Below are positions 17,417-26,449 of a DNA stretch of 64,000 nt, in pieces; within the stretch, counting starts at the first letter, position 1; the number at the start of each line of letters is the position of its first letter. The position numbers were made by a program, and so were the translations under genes. Source of the stretch: Flavobacteriales bacterium (GTDB lineage Bacteria > Bacteroidota > Bacteroidia > Flavobacteriales_F > PHOS-HE28); assembly GCA_016716605.1 (NCBI GenBank), contig JADJWA010000001.1:2649001-2713000 (forward strand), given 5' to 3'. A model generated the notes under the pieces. It did not search any database. It was not told the DNA's origin and worked only from the letters and a program-made list of their open reading frames with translations.

Positions 17417-18001
17417 ATGAGGAAGTACCTTGGATTGATCATTGTCGGCGGCCTGATCGGCATCGTCCTGATATGGGCCATCAGCGCCAGCAACGGAATG
17501 AAGCGCGCGAACATCGCCATCACCAAGCAGTGGGGGCAGGTTGAAGTGGCGTACCAAGCCCGTGCGGACAAGACGAAGAACCTGCTGGAAATCGTGAAAG
17601 GGGCCGCCGATTACGAGAGCCAGACCTTGAAGGACGTGGTAGCTGCCCGCCAACGGGCCATTGAATTGAAGGTGGACGCCAATGACCTTACCCCGGAGAA
17701 GATCAAGGCCTTTGAGCAGGCGCAGCGCGATCTGGGCGGTGCCATCGGACGTTTGCTGGTTGAGAACTACCCAACCTTGAAGGCAGTGGAGAGCTTCAGG
17801 GATTTCCAAGCGCAGTATGAGGGCATGGAGAACCGCATCGCCACAGAAAGGGGGCGCTTCAACGAAGCCGTGGCCGATTACAACACCCGGATCGCCATGT
17901 TCCCGGGGAGCATCATCGCCAATTGGATGGGCTTCACGCCGAAGGAGGGCTTCTCGGCCCAGGAAGGCACGGAGAACGCCCCGGACATCTCCTTCCAGTG
18001 A
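17417..18001 (+). CDS. LemA family protein
   Basis: A 194-residue protein with one N-terminal transmembrane helix (LGLIIVGGLIGIVLIWAI) and a long helical-bundle domain. Family hallmarks are GMKRANIAITKQWGQVEVAYQARADKTKNLLEIVKG, the VENYPTLKAVESFRDFQAQYEGMENRI core, and RFNEAVADYN..FPGSIIA near the end. LemA proteins are membrane-anchored with an uncertain role, often next to TPM-domain proteins. The TGA stop overlaps the GTG start of the next gene (GTGA), so translation is probably coupled. A TACATTCG box is at 17388-17395. Confidence 0.93.
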   Translation: MRKYLGLIIVGGLIGIVLIWAISASNGMKRANIAITKQWGQVEVAYQARADKTKNLLEIVKGAADYESQTLKDVVAARQRAIELKVDANDLTPEKIKAFEQAQRDLGGAIGRLLVENYPTLKAVESFRDFQAQYEGMENRIATERGRFNEAVADYNTRIAMFPGSIIANWMGFTPKEGFSAQEGTENAPDISFQ

Positions 18002-18444
18002 GCGCCAACACCGCCGAGGAATTCCTCACCGCCGGTGAGCGGGAACTGGTGGCTGCGGCAATCATCGAAGCGGAGCGGCGAACCAGCGGAGAGATCAGGG
18101 TTCACCTCGAGGACCACATCGAAGAGGATGTTCTGGATCATGCGGCCTTTGTATTCGAGGAACTGGGCATGCAACGCACCAAGGACCGCAATGGCGTGCT
18201 CATCTACGTGAGCGTGGCCGATCACAAAGCAGCCGTGATCGGCGACAAGGGCATCAACGACCATGTGCCGGAGCGCTTCTGGCACGACGTGCTCGGCGTG
18301 TTGCGGCTTCACTTCGCGGCCGGCCGCCATGCCGAGGGGCTTTGCGAGGCGGTCATGCTCGTCGGAGAGAAGCTGCGCGACTTGCATCCGCTGCAGCGCG
18401 ATGACCGGAATGAGTTGAGCAACGAAGTGAGCTTCCGCCGATGA
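17998..18444 (+). CDS. TPM-domain protein, soluble
   Basis: A 148-residue protein made of a TPM (TPM_phosphatase) domain: FLTAGERELVAAAIIEAERRTSGEIRVHLEDHIEED, the NGVLIYVSVADHKAAVIGDKGIND strand-turn, and VGEKLRDLHPLQ. It has no signal peptide or membrane segment. I chose the GTG at 17998 because it overlaps the LemA stop and yields the domain from its first residue; there is no nearby ATG. TPM domains have been linked to photosystem II repair in plants and to unknown envelope roles in bacteria. It precedes a second TPM gene, with a 4-base overlap, in a LemA-TPM-TPM operon. Confidence 0.9.
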   Translation: MSANTAEEFLTAGERELVAAAIIEAERRTSGEIRVHLEDHIEEDVLDHAAFVFEELGMQRTKDRNGVLIYVSVADHKAAVIGDKGINDHVPERFWHDVLGVLRLHFAAGRHAEGLCEAVMLVGEKLRDLHPLQRDDRNELSNEVSFRR

Positions 18445-19220
18445 AAGCGCTGCTGCTCGCACTGGGCGTGGTGGCTCCGGTCGCGCTGAGCGCAGCCAAT
18501 TTCCCCTGCGATGCGCAGGCGCCAACAGCCGGTGAGCAGGACCGCTTGCTCTGGGCCTATGCGCCCATCCTGAGCTCGGAGGAGCAGGAGCGCATCAACG
18601 GGCGACTAACGGCCTTTGCCCGTGAGACGAGCAATCAAGTGCTGGTACTCATCGTGGATACTCTTTGTGGCGAGGAGCCAGCCGCACTGGCCACGGGCAT
18701 AGGGCATCGCTGGGGCATCGGGCATAACGGATTCGATAACGGCATTGTCTTCCTGATCAAGCCCACCGGCAGCGCAGGCACACGCAAGGTCTTCATCGCA
18801 ACCGGTTACGGGCTTGAGGGTGCCATCCCCGATGCCACTTGCCGGCGGATCATCGAGCAGGAGGTGCTGCCGCATTTCAAGCAAGGCGAATTCGCGGCGG
18901 GCATCGAAGCGGCGCTTGATGTGATCTTCCCCTTGGCCAAAGGCGAATACGATCATGCGCACTACGGCCGCAGCAGAATCCCTTGGGGTGCATTCGTCGT
19001 GATGCTCGTGATCGTGCTGATCATGGTACTGGCCTGGCGCGGGCGGGTGAACCGGTACGCGCGCACGAACCGGATTGATTTCTGGACCGCGATGTGGCTC
19101 TTGAGCCAGATGAACCGCTCGGGCGGGGGGCATCGCGGCGGCGGGTTCTCGGGCGGGAGCGGTTTCGGCGGATTCGGTGGCGGCGGATTCGGCGGTGGCG
19201 GGGCAGGCGGCAGTTGGTGA
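18441..19220 (+). CDS. TPM-domain membrane protein with Gly-rich tail
   Basis: A 259-residue protein with a signal peptide (to about residue 20), an extracytoplasmic TPM domain (25-165; LSSEEQERINGRL, GIGHRWGIGHNGFDNGIVFLI, TGYGLEGAIPDA), one transmembrane helix (about 176-195; AFVVMLVIVLIMVLAW) and a C-terminal glycine/phenylalanine-rich tail (SGGSGFGGFGGGGFGGGGAGGSW). This layout is the standard YgcG/TPM membrane form. Last gene of the LemA-TPM-TPM operon; the partner is unknown. Confidence 0.92.
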   Translation: MKALLLALGVVAPVALSAANFPCDAQAPTAGEQDRLLWAYAPILSSEEQERINGRLTAFARETSNQVLVLIVDTLCGEEPAALATGIGHRWGIGHNGFDNGIVFLIKPTGSAGTRKVFIATGYGLEGAIPDATCRRIIEQEVLPHFKQGEFAAGIEAALDVIFPLAKGEYDHAHYGRSRIPWGAFVVMLVIVLIMVLAWRGRVNRYARTNRIDFWTAMWLLSQMNRSGGGHRGGGFSGGSGFGGFGGGGFGGGGAGGSW

Positions 19221-19262
19221 CCCCGAGCAATGGCGGCTCGCTCCCTTTACATTAGACGCCGG

Positions 19263-20234
19263 ATGAAGCATCATGTGAAGCCCGGCCCGCGCACCCTCGT
19301 TCTGGTTTCAATGCTGGCCATAGCGTGCGGCATTCCGCCCCGGGCGGACGCGCAAAGCGTGCAGCTCCTGCTGATCCGGGGCGATTCACTCCTCGATGCT
19401 GACAAGCCCCAGAGGGCACTGGCCATCTTCGATGAGGCGGTGAAGCGCGAGGCCACCCCGGCCACGCTGATCGCTCGATCACGCGCCTATTACAAACTCG
19501 ATCGCATGGAGCGCTTCGTGCAGGACATCGACCGCGCGCTCCGCTTGGACAGCACGAATGGCGAGGCGCATTTCCAGCGCGGGATCTATTCCCTGCAGGC
19601 CAACGACAGCGACCGGGCCGAATTCCACGGGGCCCGTGCAATCCAATATGCGCGCAACGACCGCAGCAAGGCCAAGGCCCTCAACGTGCGCGGCGAGGCT
19701 CGCGCCGAACGGAAGCACTACGCCGAAGCCGCCGCCGATCTTGCGCAGGCCTGGGCCTTGGGGCTCGAGGACATTGCCGCCTTGCGGACCCTCGCAGGGC
19801 TGTACGACGGCGAGGGGCAGCACGCAGAAGCCTTGCGGGTGCTGGAACGGTTATGCGAACTGGATCCCGGCGATATGGGCAATTGGGCCAATCGCGCGAA
19901 CGAGCTGAACATGCTTGGCCGTTACGAGGAGGCGATCACCATGGCTGATCGTGCGCTCTCCTCCGACAAGGACGAACCCTACTCGCTGGGTCATAAGGCC
20001 TACGCCTACACCAAGCTCGGGCGCGATGATGAGGCTTGGGCCGCACTCGAGCGGAGCCTGCGCAATTACCCGAGCAATCCCTTTACGCTGCGCACGCGGG
20101 CCGTCCTGAGGCTTCGTAAAGGCGAGCGCGCCAAGGCGTGCGACGATCTGAGCCTGGCCAAAGCGATGGCGGAAATCCCAGAGGTGGACCAGATGATCCT
20201 GGAGCACTGCGCTGGGGCGGAGGAAAAGCGCTAA
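19263..20234 (+). CDS. Secreted tetratricopeptide-repeat protein
   Basis: A 323-residue protein with a signal peptide (about 1-30; cleavage around ADAQ) followed by about eight TPR-like helical hairpins, for example AIFDEAVKREATPATLIARSR, LDSTNGEAHFQRGIYSL and AIQYARNDRSKAKALNVRGEA. TPR arrays mediate protein-protein contacts, in the periplasm here. The start at 19263 gives the signal peptide and has a TACATTAG box 7 bases upstream (19248-19255). The stop overlaps by 4 bases the stop of the convergent next gene. No partner is evident. Confidence 0.88.
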   Translation: MKHHVKPGPRTLVLVSMLAIACGIPPRADAQSVQLLLIRGDSLLDADKPQRALAIFDEAVKREATPATLIARSRAYYKLDRMERFVQDIDRALRLDSTNGEAHFQRGIYSLQANDSDRAEFHGARAIQYARNDRSKAKALNVRGEARAERKHYAEAAADLAQAWALGLEDIAALRTLAGLYDGEGQHAEALRVLERLCELDPGDMGNWANRANELNMLGRYEEAITMADRALSSDKDEPYSLGHKAYAYTKLGRDDEAWAALERSLRNYPSNPFTLRTRAVLRLRKGERAKACDDLSLAKAMAEIPEVDQMILEHCAGAEEKR

Positions 20235-22606
20235 CGCTCGATCACGAGCCGATCACGCGCTTGGCGTCCGATGCCATCGCGCACGATCAGCAGGTACGCT
20301 CCGGGCGCCAATCCCCAATCGGCTTCGAGCGTCCCGGATCCCATCCAAGACTGCTGGGCCACTATGCGGCCGGACTGATCGAGCACTTGGACATAGGCGG
20401 GCACGAAGCCGGTGGCGCGCAGCACAACAGGGCCAGCGCTGGGGTTCGGCGAGGCCATCACGCCGCGCTCCAGTTCTTCGATGCCCGTATCATCCACGAA
20501 GTACAACTCAAACAGATCGAGGCCGGCTTCCACCACATGACCCGGGCTTTCATCCGCGGTTGAAGCGATGAAACGCATGGTCGCGGTGGGTGGGAGGAAG
20601 TCGTCGATCCGGAAGTCGCGGGGCAACCAAGAGCCGTTCCCCGTGCTGCTTTCGGTCACCGTCTCAAGCGTCACGGTGCTTGCACCGTTGTCAAGCCTTA
20701 AGGTCAACTCATCATTCGGGCTACCACTGCCCCCGCCATTGACGAACCACCGGCGATACCGCACGTGGGCAATGCCTGCACCGACGGCATCGAACAGCGG
20801 AGAGGTCAGCGATGTGCTGCCGCCATCCACATCGTTGTCCCCGGCGCCGCCGCCGCTGAGGCCGGTCACGTATGCGTTCGCGCCGCAGTCGCCGGGCACG
20901 TCAGCGCCAGGATTGCTCGGATCATTGCCCAGGGTCGTTGCCACCGGAGCGCCCCGTTCCCATTGGCCGGAGCTGGCATCACCCATCAACGTCCAGCCCA
21001 GATCGAGCGCGAAATCATCGGCATAGCCCGGTTCGAGCTGCACTTGGAAGCTGCTGCTGCCCGGGTTCATGGCCACAGGCGCTGGGCACCCGGTATGCCA
21101 CCCCCATCGACCTGCGGTGATGGAATAGTCGTCGGCGAAGACCCCTTGTAGGGTGCAATTGCCATCAGGGCCGGTGGCGCCGCTGTACGCATAAGTACCG
21201 CTCGTGATCTGAACGGTGGCTCCTTCAACGGGAAGGCCGCTACCCAATGTGGAAACGTTGACCGTGACATCGAACGGCACCAAGGGCTCGAGCTCAATGG
21301 GCTGCACGGTCACCTGCCCGTTCACCAGCGTCACCCCGTTGATCGTGGTCGGGAGATAGCCCGGAGCGGTGGCGGTCACCGAATAGGTCCCGGCGGTGTG
21401 GTAGCCGGTGGCGTACTGGCCGTCGACCCCGGTGATATCCTCGGAGGAGGTCCCCGTGATCTGCACCGTTGCGTTGGCCACCGGTGCCGAGGTCAGCGAG
21501 TTGGTCACCGGGCCTTCCAGCCAACAGGCTTGCACGTAGGTGGGCGCCAGCACGAACAGGCCCAATTGCATGTCGGAGATGATCAGATTGCCCGATGGGA
21601 AGTAGGGGTAAACGCCCCACGCCCCGTTGAAGCCATCGCCGGTGAGCGGAGAAGTGTCGTAGTTCCCCACTTCCACCATGTTGTGCGGGTCGCTCACATC
21701 GTAGATGGTGACACCGAAGGTGTAATAGGAGGTGACGGCGTAGCCATTGAGCCAATAGGTGTTGTGCGGGATGGCGCCGGACCCGTTGTCGCTTCGCAGC
21801 CGGTCCACTTCGGTGATGTCCGTGGGGTCACTCACATCGTAGGCGCCCACGTAGGCATTGGTGCGCTCATCGGTGGTGAATAGGTAATCACCGCTCGAAT
21901 CGAGCCAGGTGTTGTGGGTGAAATCGCTCGGGGTGCTCTTGGTGCCCAGCAGCACGGGAGCCGCAGGGTCGGACACATCCACGATGGAGAAGAACCCGTC
22001 ATAGATGTGCGCTGCGTAGAGCGTGTCGCCGCGCGCGAAGCTGTCGTGGCAGTACCAGTTGTCGAATTGGCCCACCTGCACCGGGTTCATCGGGTCTTGG
22101 GTGAGGTCGTACATGATCACGCCGCCGTTGCCGGTGTTGGCCCCATGGATGTACAAGCGGCCGTTCTCGTCGATGAAGAGCGAATGCGAGGTGCTCCAGG
22201 TGGGCGCGTCCCACACGATGGCCGGGAGGTCGGTGCTCTGTGGAAGCGGGCTGAGGTCAACGATGACCAATTCACCGTCTTCGGCTTCGGTGGTCACGTA
22301 GGCGTGATCCCCCCACACCTTGATCTCGCGCCAGATGCTGGGCGGGCCGGGAAAGAAGAAGACCTCCTGCGGGTCGGTAGGGTCGGCCAGGCTCACCACG
22401 CTGAGGCCGCCTGGGTTCTGTGCATTGGTGCCGCAAACGCCCATGAGCGCGTACTCGTTGCCGAACTCGTCCGTGTAGCCCCAGAGGTTGCTGAGGTTGC
22501 TGTTGCGGAGCGTCTGGTAGTTGAGTTGGCCTACGAAATCGATGTTCAACTGGGCTTGGGTGCCAAGTCCGGTGAGCATCGCAACGGCGAAAAGAGTGGT
22601 TCTCAT
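20231..22606 (-). CDS. Choice-of-anchor B family secreted protein with T9SS sorting domain
   Basis: A 791-residue protein with signal peptide MRTTLFAVAMLTGLGTQAQ. Residues 25-430 carry LVIVD-type propeller blades (LVIVDLS, FSIVDVSDPAAPVLLGT, VGAYDVSDPTDITEVDR, VTIYDVSDPHNMVEVGNY), the choice-of-anchor B family signature. Two carboxypeptidase-regulatory-like domains follow (about 435-505 and 515-590), then a galactose-binding-like domain, and a type A T9SS tail (ASPNPSAGPVVL...LAPGAYLLIVRDGIGRQARDRLVIER). It is likely an exported adhesion or binding protein. A TACTTTGG box is at 22622-22629 (minus strand), 15 bases before the start. Confidence 0.92.
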   Translation of the reverse strand: MRTTLFAVAMLTGLGTQAQLNIDFVGQLNYQTLRNSNLSNLWGYTDEFGNEYALMGVCGTNAQNPGGLSVVSLADPTDPQEVFFFPGPPSIWREIKVWGDHAYVTTEAEDGELVIVDLSPLPQSTDLPAIVWDAPTWSTSHSLFIDENGRLYIHGANTGNGGVIMYDLTQDPMNPVQVGQFDNWYCHDSFARGDTLYAAHIYDGFFSIVDVSDPAAPVLLGTKSTPSDFTHNTWLDSSGDYLFTTDERTNAYVGAYDVSDPTDITEVDRLRSDNGSGAIPHNTYWLNGYAVTSYYTFGVTIYDVSDPHNMVEVGNYDTSPLTGDGFNGAWGVYPYFPSGNLIISDMQLGLFVLAPTYVQACWLEGPVTNSLTSAPVANATVQITGTSSEDITGVDGQYATGYHTAGTYSVTATAPGYLPTTINGVTLVNGQVTVQPIELEPLVPFDVTVNVSTLGSGLPVEGATVQITSGTYAYSGATGPDGNCTLQGVFADDYSITAGRWGWHTGCPAPVAMNPGSSSFQVQLEPGYADDFALDLGWTLMGDASSGQWERGAPVATTLGNDPSNPGADVPGDCGANAYVTGLSGGGAGDNDVDGGSTSLTSPLFDAVGAGIAHVRYRRWFVNGGGSGSPNDELTLRLDNGASTVTLETVTESSTGNGSWLPRDFRIDDFLPPTATMRFIASTADESPGHVVEAGLDLFELYFVDDTGIEELERGVMASPNPSAGPVVLRATGFVPAYVQVLDQSGRIVAQQSWMGSGTLEADWGLAPGAYLLIVRDGIGRQARDRLVIER

Positions 22607-22739
22607 GGGGATCGGATCGCGCCAAAGTATGCGCTAAAGCCTTGCGCGTTGAAGACCATCGGCTCAGGATCCGTGGGTTGCGATGAAGCCTGATGCCCCA
22701 GCGACGAGCCGTACGGGTATCTTGGCCCGCACATTCGCC

Positions 22740-23528
22740 ATGGCTGATATCCTCTGCACCACCGACCTCACGCCGGCTTCAGATGCGGCGTTGCACCACG
22801 CTTGCGCCATGGGAAATCGTTTGGGGGCTCGCGTGAGCGTGCTGCACGTGGTCGGGAAAGGCCAACGCGATCCGGAAGCGAAGTCGAAGGTGGAGCAAGC
22901 GATCCGCGAAACTCTCGACCAAGCCGGCGTCGGCGAGCCCAGGATCCTGCTCCCCGATGGCGATTTCATGGAGGAGATCGCCGCAGAGAGCCGCCGCGGC
23001 CATCAGCTGCTGGTGATGGGCACCCACGGGCCCAAGGGCTTGCGCCAATCGATCTTCGGTGCGGATATCCTGAAGCTTGTCAGGCGATCGGCCGTGCCAT
23101 GCTATGTGGTGCAGGCGGAGGCCCCACTCGATAAGGAGCTCACCCGGATCGTGATGCCGGTAGCCAGCCATCAGGATATCGAGCGCTTGATCGACATCGT
23201 GTGCGTCCTCGCCAAGGCTTGGGCCGCTGAGGTCGATGTGTTCCAGCTCGTAAGGCCAGGAGAGCAGCCCAGTGATGAGCTGCTGAGGAACAAGCTGCAC
23301 ATGCTTGAGCGCCTCGAGTCTGACGGGATTCGCCACGCTGAGGTCAACGAGCCATCCACCTCGTTCAGCGTGGGCTTCGCCAAGGCAACCATTGAGTACG
23401 CCCAGCGCGTCGGCGCCGGCGCGATCGCCGTCATGGCCATGGCCAGCGACGAGTTCCGCTATATCGCGGATCCAGAGAAGGAGCGGATCCTCGCGAATGA
23501 GGCCCGGATCCCGGTGATCTGCGCCTGA
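22740..23528 (+). CDS. Universal stress protein, two tandem Usp domains
   Basis: A 262-residue cytoplasmic protein with a complete UspA domain (MADILCTTDLTPASDAAL..., ending MGTHGPKGLRQSIFGADILKLVRRSAVPCYVV, residues 1-128) with the ATP-binding G-2x-G-9x-G-S/K arrangement, then a second, degenerate Usp domain (130-262; HQDIERLIDIVCVLAK..., AIAVMAMASD). Tandem Usp proteins respond to starvation and stress in other bacteria. The start at 22740 is where the Usp fold begins; a TATCTTGG box is at 22718-22725. An upstream in-frame ATG at 22683 would add 19 residues without homology. Confidence 0.9.
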   Translation: MADILCTTDLTPASDAALHHACAMGNRLGARVSVLHVVGKGQRDPEAKSKVEQAIRETLDQAGVGEPRILLPDGDFMEEIAAESRRGHQLLVMGTHGPKGLRQSIFGADILKLVRRSAVPCYVVQAEAPLDKELTRIVMPVASHQDIERLIDIVCVLAKAWAAEVDVFQLVRPGEQPSDELLRNKLHMLERLESDGIRHAEVNEPSTSFSVGFAKATIEYAQRVGAGAIAVMAMASDEFRYIADPEKERILANEARIPVICA

Positions 23529-23598
23529 CTGGGTGGCCGATAGGCCAAGGCCGGTATATTCGTGGTCCAGAGCCAATCGGCACCCTTAGCCACCCCAG

Positions 23599-26361
23599 AT
23601 GCGCGCCACCTTTCTAATGCCTTTGGGCCTATTCCCCGGCTTATCCACAGCCCAATTCGCCGCGCCTGAGATCGTGGTCCCAAATGGAGGCTTCGAGGCA
23701 TTCCGGGCCATCGATGCCAACCACGACGGGAGCCTGGACCTGGTGCGGGTTGAATCCGGGCTCGGCTTCGTGATGTACCCGAATGCTGATGGCCTCGGCG
23801 CATTTGGAGCCGCTGCCGTGCTCTTGTCGGAAGCTGGAAGCGTTTCAACGTGGGCCATGGGCGACCTTACCGGTGATGGCTCGCCGGACCTGGCCTTCAG
23901 TTCAAATGGTTCGCTCTCATGTTCCATTAACAATGGCTCCGGGGGATTCTCGCCTCCGGTCGCGCTTTGGGACCACGCATCGCAGGGGCTTGATGCATTG
24001 CGCATTGAGCTGGCTGAGCTCACGGGCGATGGATTGAATGATATCGTGGTAGCGGCCGCACCCGGAATCGAGGAGAAGCAACTGTTCTTGGCAACGAACA
24101 CCGGAGGCGCTTTCGGCGTGCTCAACCCCATCGGACCCCTGGTTACCGGTGCGCTGCCTGCCTTTGTGGCGAGCGGTGATATGGATCTGGAAGGCGGAAA
24201 TGATCTTGTGGTGCAGGATGGGAGCAATGCAGTGATCGTGCTGCGCAACGTGGACGGTGACGGAACGGCCTGGCTAGCGGACACGCTTATGCTCTTCGAT
24301 GCGCCCGACTGGTTCATGGAAGCGCGCCTGATCGACTTGGATGGCGATGGTGACCTCGATATCGTGGAAACGGGCTTCACGAACATCTTGTTCTGGCGGG
24401 AGAATCCGCTGGAAGAAGGCGGAACATGGGGAGCTTGGCCACTGCACGAGTTGGAGCCTTGGACCACTGCAGGCCCGGCGGCATTCGGCAACTTGGGTTG
24501 CGGGTCCGGCGCCGGTTATGTGTGTGTGCCCAACAACCCGGGTGCTCAGCCGCGCTATGCCCATTGGGTCGCTAACGTCGGGGCGATCAGCCATCGCCAG
24601 GAATTGCCCGAAATGCCACGCGGAGCGGATTTGATCCTGGCCGATTTCAATGCAGACGGCCAGGACGATCTGGTGATGCGCTTCGACGAAGATTGGCTGC
24701 TGCTCCTCAACACTGTTCAGCCAGCTGCTGCCCCCGCCCTGCTGCCCGCCTTGGAGCCCTTGTGCAAATTCGGGAATGAGGTGCCTTTGCCAGAAGCACA
24801 ACCTCCTAGCGGACAATGGTTTGGCCCAGGAGTGTTCCAGAATGAGTTGTTGCGGCAGATGCTGGTCGGCTCCGGCACTTTCACCCTCGCATACACCGGT
24901 TACGATCCGGGTGGGTGCGCTGTGGGCGATCTGGCCTTGATCATGGTTGTGGAAGAACCCACCGTGAGCCCCTCCCTCGGCGATGCATATTGCCGCAATG
25001 AGCCGCCGATCCAACTCACCTCAGCGCCCGCAGGCGTCACTTGGTTCGGCGCCGGACCAGATGGGGTCTTCGATCCCGCCATCTTTCCTGGTGGCATCGT
25101 TGGGGCCATGTTCACGGATCATACCGGCGAGAGCTGCATGTTCGAGTCCTTCCCGATTCAGATGCAGATCCCGGTTCCGGTGAGCATTGATCCGGTCGGG
25201 CCATTCTGCGTGAACAGCGGACCGCAGTTGATCACGGGCAGCACGGTCAACCCGTTCCCTTACTGGTCCGGCGATATCGCTTCATGGAACTCATCCGGGG
25301 CCACCTTCCTGCCGGCCCAAGGCGCGGGCACTTATGCTGTGGTGATGATTGCTGACCCGATCGTTCCCACGCAATGCTCTGGCTTCGATACGCTGTACAT
25401 AGTGGTGAACGACCAGTTCCCGGATATTGAGATTGAGGAGCTTCCGATACTCTGTGCTACCAGCGATCCACTCGATTTGGTGCCACTGGTGTTGCCCGAG
25501 GGGGGAATCTGGGCTGGCCCTGGCATTGTGGGGTCGAGCTTTGATCCGGGTTCGGTGGCGGCTGGCGCCTACTTGATCACCTATACCGCGAGTATGGCCG
25601 GGTGCCTCGGATCGGAAGTAGCGGCCATCAAGGTGTTCGATGCGGCGGAGGTGGTCCCGGGCAATAACCTGGAACTATGCCCCACGGATGACCCGGTGCT
25701 CTTCACCGGCTTTCCCGAAGGAGGGGAATGGGGGGCGCCGATCGCCAGTGATGGCGCATTCGACCCGATGACGGCGGGGGTCGGCACACACTACGTGAGC
25801 TATCTCTGGACCGGAGCCGATGGCTGCCAGCTGATGGCACTGGAGCAGTCCATTACCGTACTGCCCGCCACCACGGTGGAGATTGAATCGACCGGCATCC
25901 TGTGCGACAACCTCACGGAGGTGCTGGTCATTGGTAGCCCAGCTGGCACATGGACCGGCGCGGCCCAGGGCGAAGGCGATTTCGTGGCGGTGAACCCCGC
26001 GGCTTTGGGTCCGGGCAGCTGGCCGATCACCCTCACTGCTACCGCTGCTGGACAATGCACCGGCAGCAGCACGGTCGAATTAATCGTTGAGGTCTGCACC
26101 GGGTTGTATGGGCAAACGGATCTGCTGGCCGAAGCCTGGCCGAACCCGCATCCGGGTCAGTTGCACCTACAGGTCGGCGCACAGGCGCTCCGCAGCCTGC
26201 ATCTGCTGGATGCTGCCGGGCGCATCGTCGAGAGCTGGGGCCCTCAGCCCGCCGGCACGCTTTTGCTGGTTGAGCAGCGATCCGCTCCCGCTGGCATCTA
26301 TTCCCTTCAGCTGGAGGCCGAATCCGGGGTGGTTCAGCGCCTGCGGATTGTGAGGCTCTGA
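23599..26361 (+). CDS. Large secreted FG-GAP repeat protein with Ig-like repeats and T9SS sorting domain
   Basis: A 920-residue protein with an N-terminal signal peptide (about 1-19). Residues 25-370 hold propeller repeats with Ca-loop motifs (DANHDGSLD, DLTGDGSPD, DLDGDGDLD, DFNADGQDD). Residues about 380-830 are repeated Ig-like/PKD-like beta domains with paired cysteines and motifs such as FCVNSGPQLITG and LCATSDPLDLVPL, typical of gliding/adhesin-like Bacteroidota proteins. The end is a T9SS type A domain (EAWPNPHPGQLHL...APAGIYSLQL). A TATATTCG box is at 23555-23562. The ligand is unknown; probably an adhesin-like surface protein. Confidence 0.9.
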   Translation: MRATFLMPLGLFPGLSTAQFAAPEIVVPNGGFEAFRAIDANHDGSLDLVRVESGLGFVMYPNADGLGAFGAAAVLLSEAGSVSTWAMGDLTGDGSPDLAFSSNGSLSCSINNGSGGFSPPVALWDHASQGLDALRIELAELTGDGLNDIVVAAAPGIEEKQLFLATNTGGAFGVLNPIGPLVTGALPAFVASGDMDLEGGNDLVVQDGSNAVIVLRNVDGDGTAWLADTLMLFDAPDWFMEARLIDLDGDGDLDIVETGFTNILFWRENPLEEGGTWGAWPLHELEPWTTAGPAAFGNLGCGSGAGYVCVPNNPGAQPRYAHWVANVGAISHRQELPEMPRGADLILADFNADGQDDLVMRFDEDWLLLLNTVQPAAAPALLPALEPLCKFGNEVPLPEAQPPSGQWFGPGVFQNELLRQMLVGSGTFTLAYTGYDPGGCAVGDLALIMVVEEPTVSPSLGDAYCRNEPPIQLTSAPAGVTWFGAGPDGVFDPAIFPGGIVGAMFTDHTGESCMFESFPIQMQIPVPVSIDPVGPFCVNSGPQLITGSTVNPFPYWSGDIASWNSSGATFLPAQGAGTYAVVMIADPIVPTQCSGFDTLYIVVNDQFPDIEIEELPILCATSDPLDLVPLVLPEGGIWAGPGIVGSSFDPGSVAAGAYLITYTASMAGCLGSEVAAIKVFDAAEVVPGNNLELCPTDDPVLFTGFPEGGEWGAPIASDGAFDPMTAGVGTHYVSYLWTGADGCQLMALEQSITVLPATTVEIESTGILCDNLTEVLVIGSPAGTWTGAAQGEGDFVAVNPAALGPGSWPITLTATAAGQCTGSSTVELIVEVCTGLYGQTDLLAEAWPNPHPGQLHLQVGAQALRSLHLLDAAGRIVESWGPQPAGTLLLVEQRSAPAGIYSLQLEAESGVVQRLRIVRL

Positions 26362-26394
26362 GCCTCAGGGCGAAGCCCTATTTCGCCCATCTGA

Positions 26395-26425
26395 TTTGGC
26401 CGGATCGCCCAGCCACTTACTTTCG
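26395..26425 (+). promoter_or_regulatory. Candidate Bacteroidota-type promoter
   Basis: TTTG at 26395-26398 is followed after 19 bases by TACTTTCG at 26418-26425, one mismatch from the Bacteroidota -33 TTTG / -7 TAnnTTTG pair. It lies 24 bases before the ATG of the DGQHR gene. This is the best complete promoter match I found. Confidence 0.55.
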
Positions 26426-26449
26426 GAACCGACTTGTAAACAACCTGCC

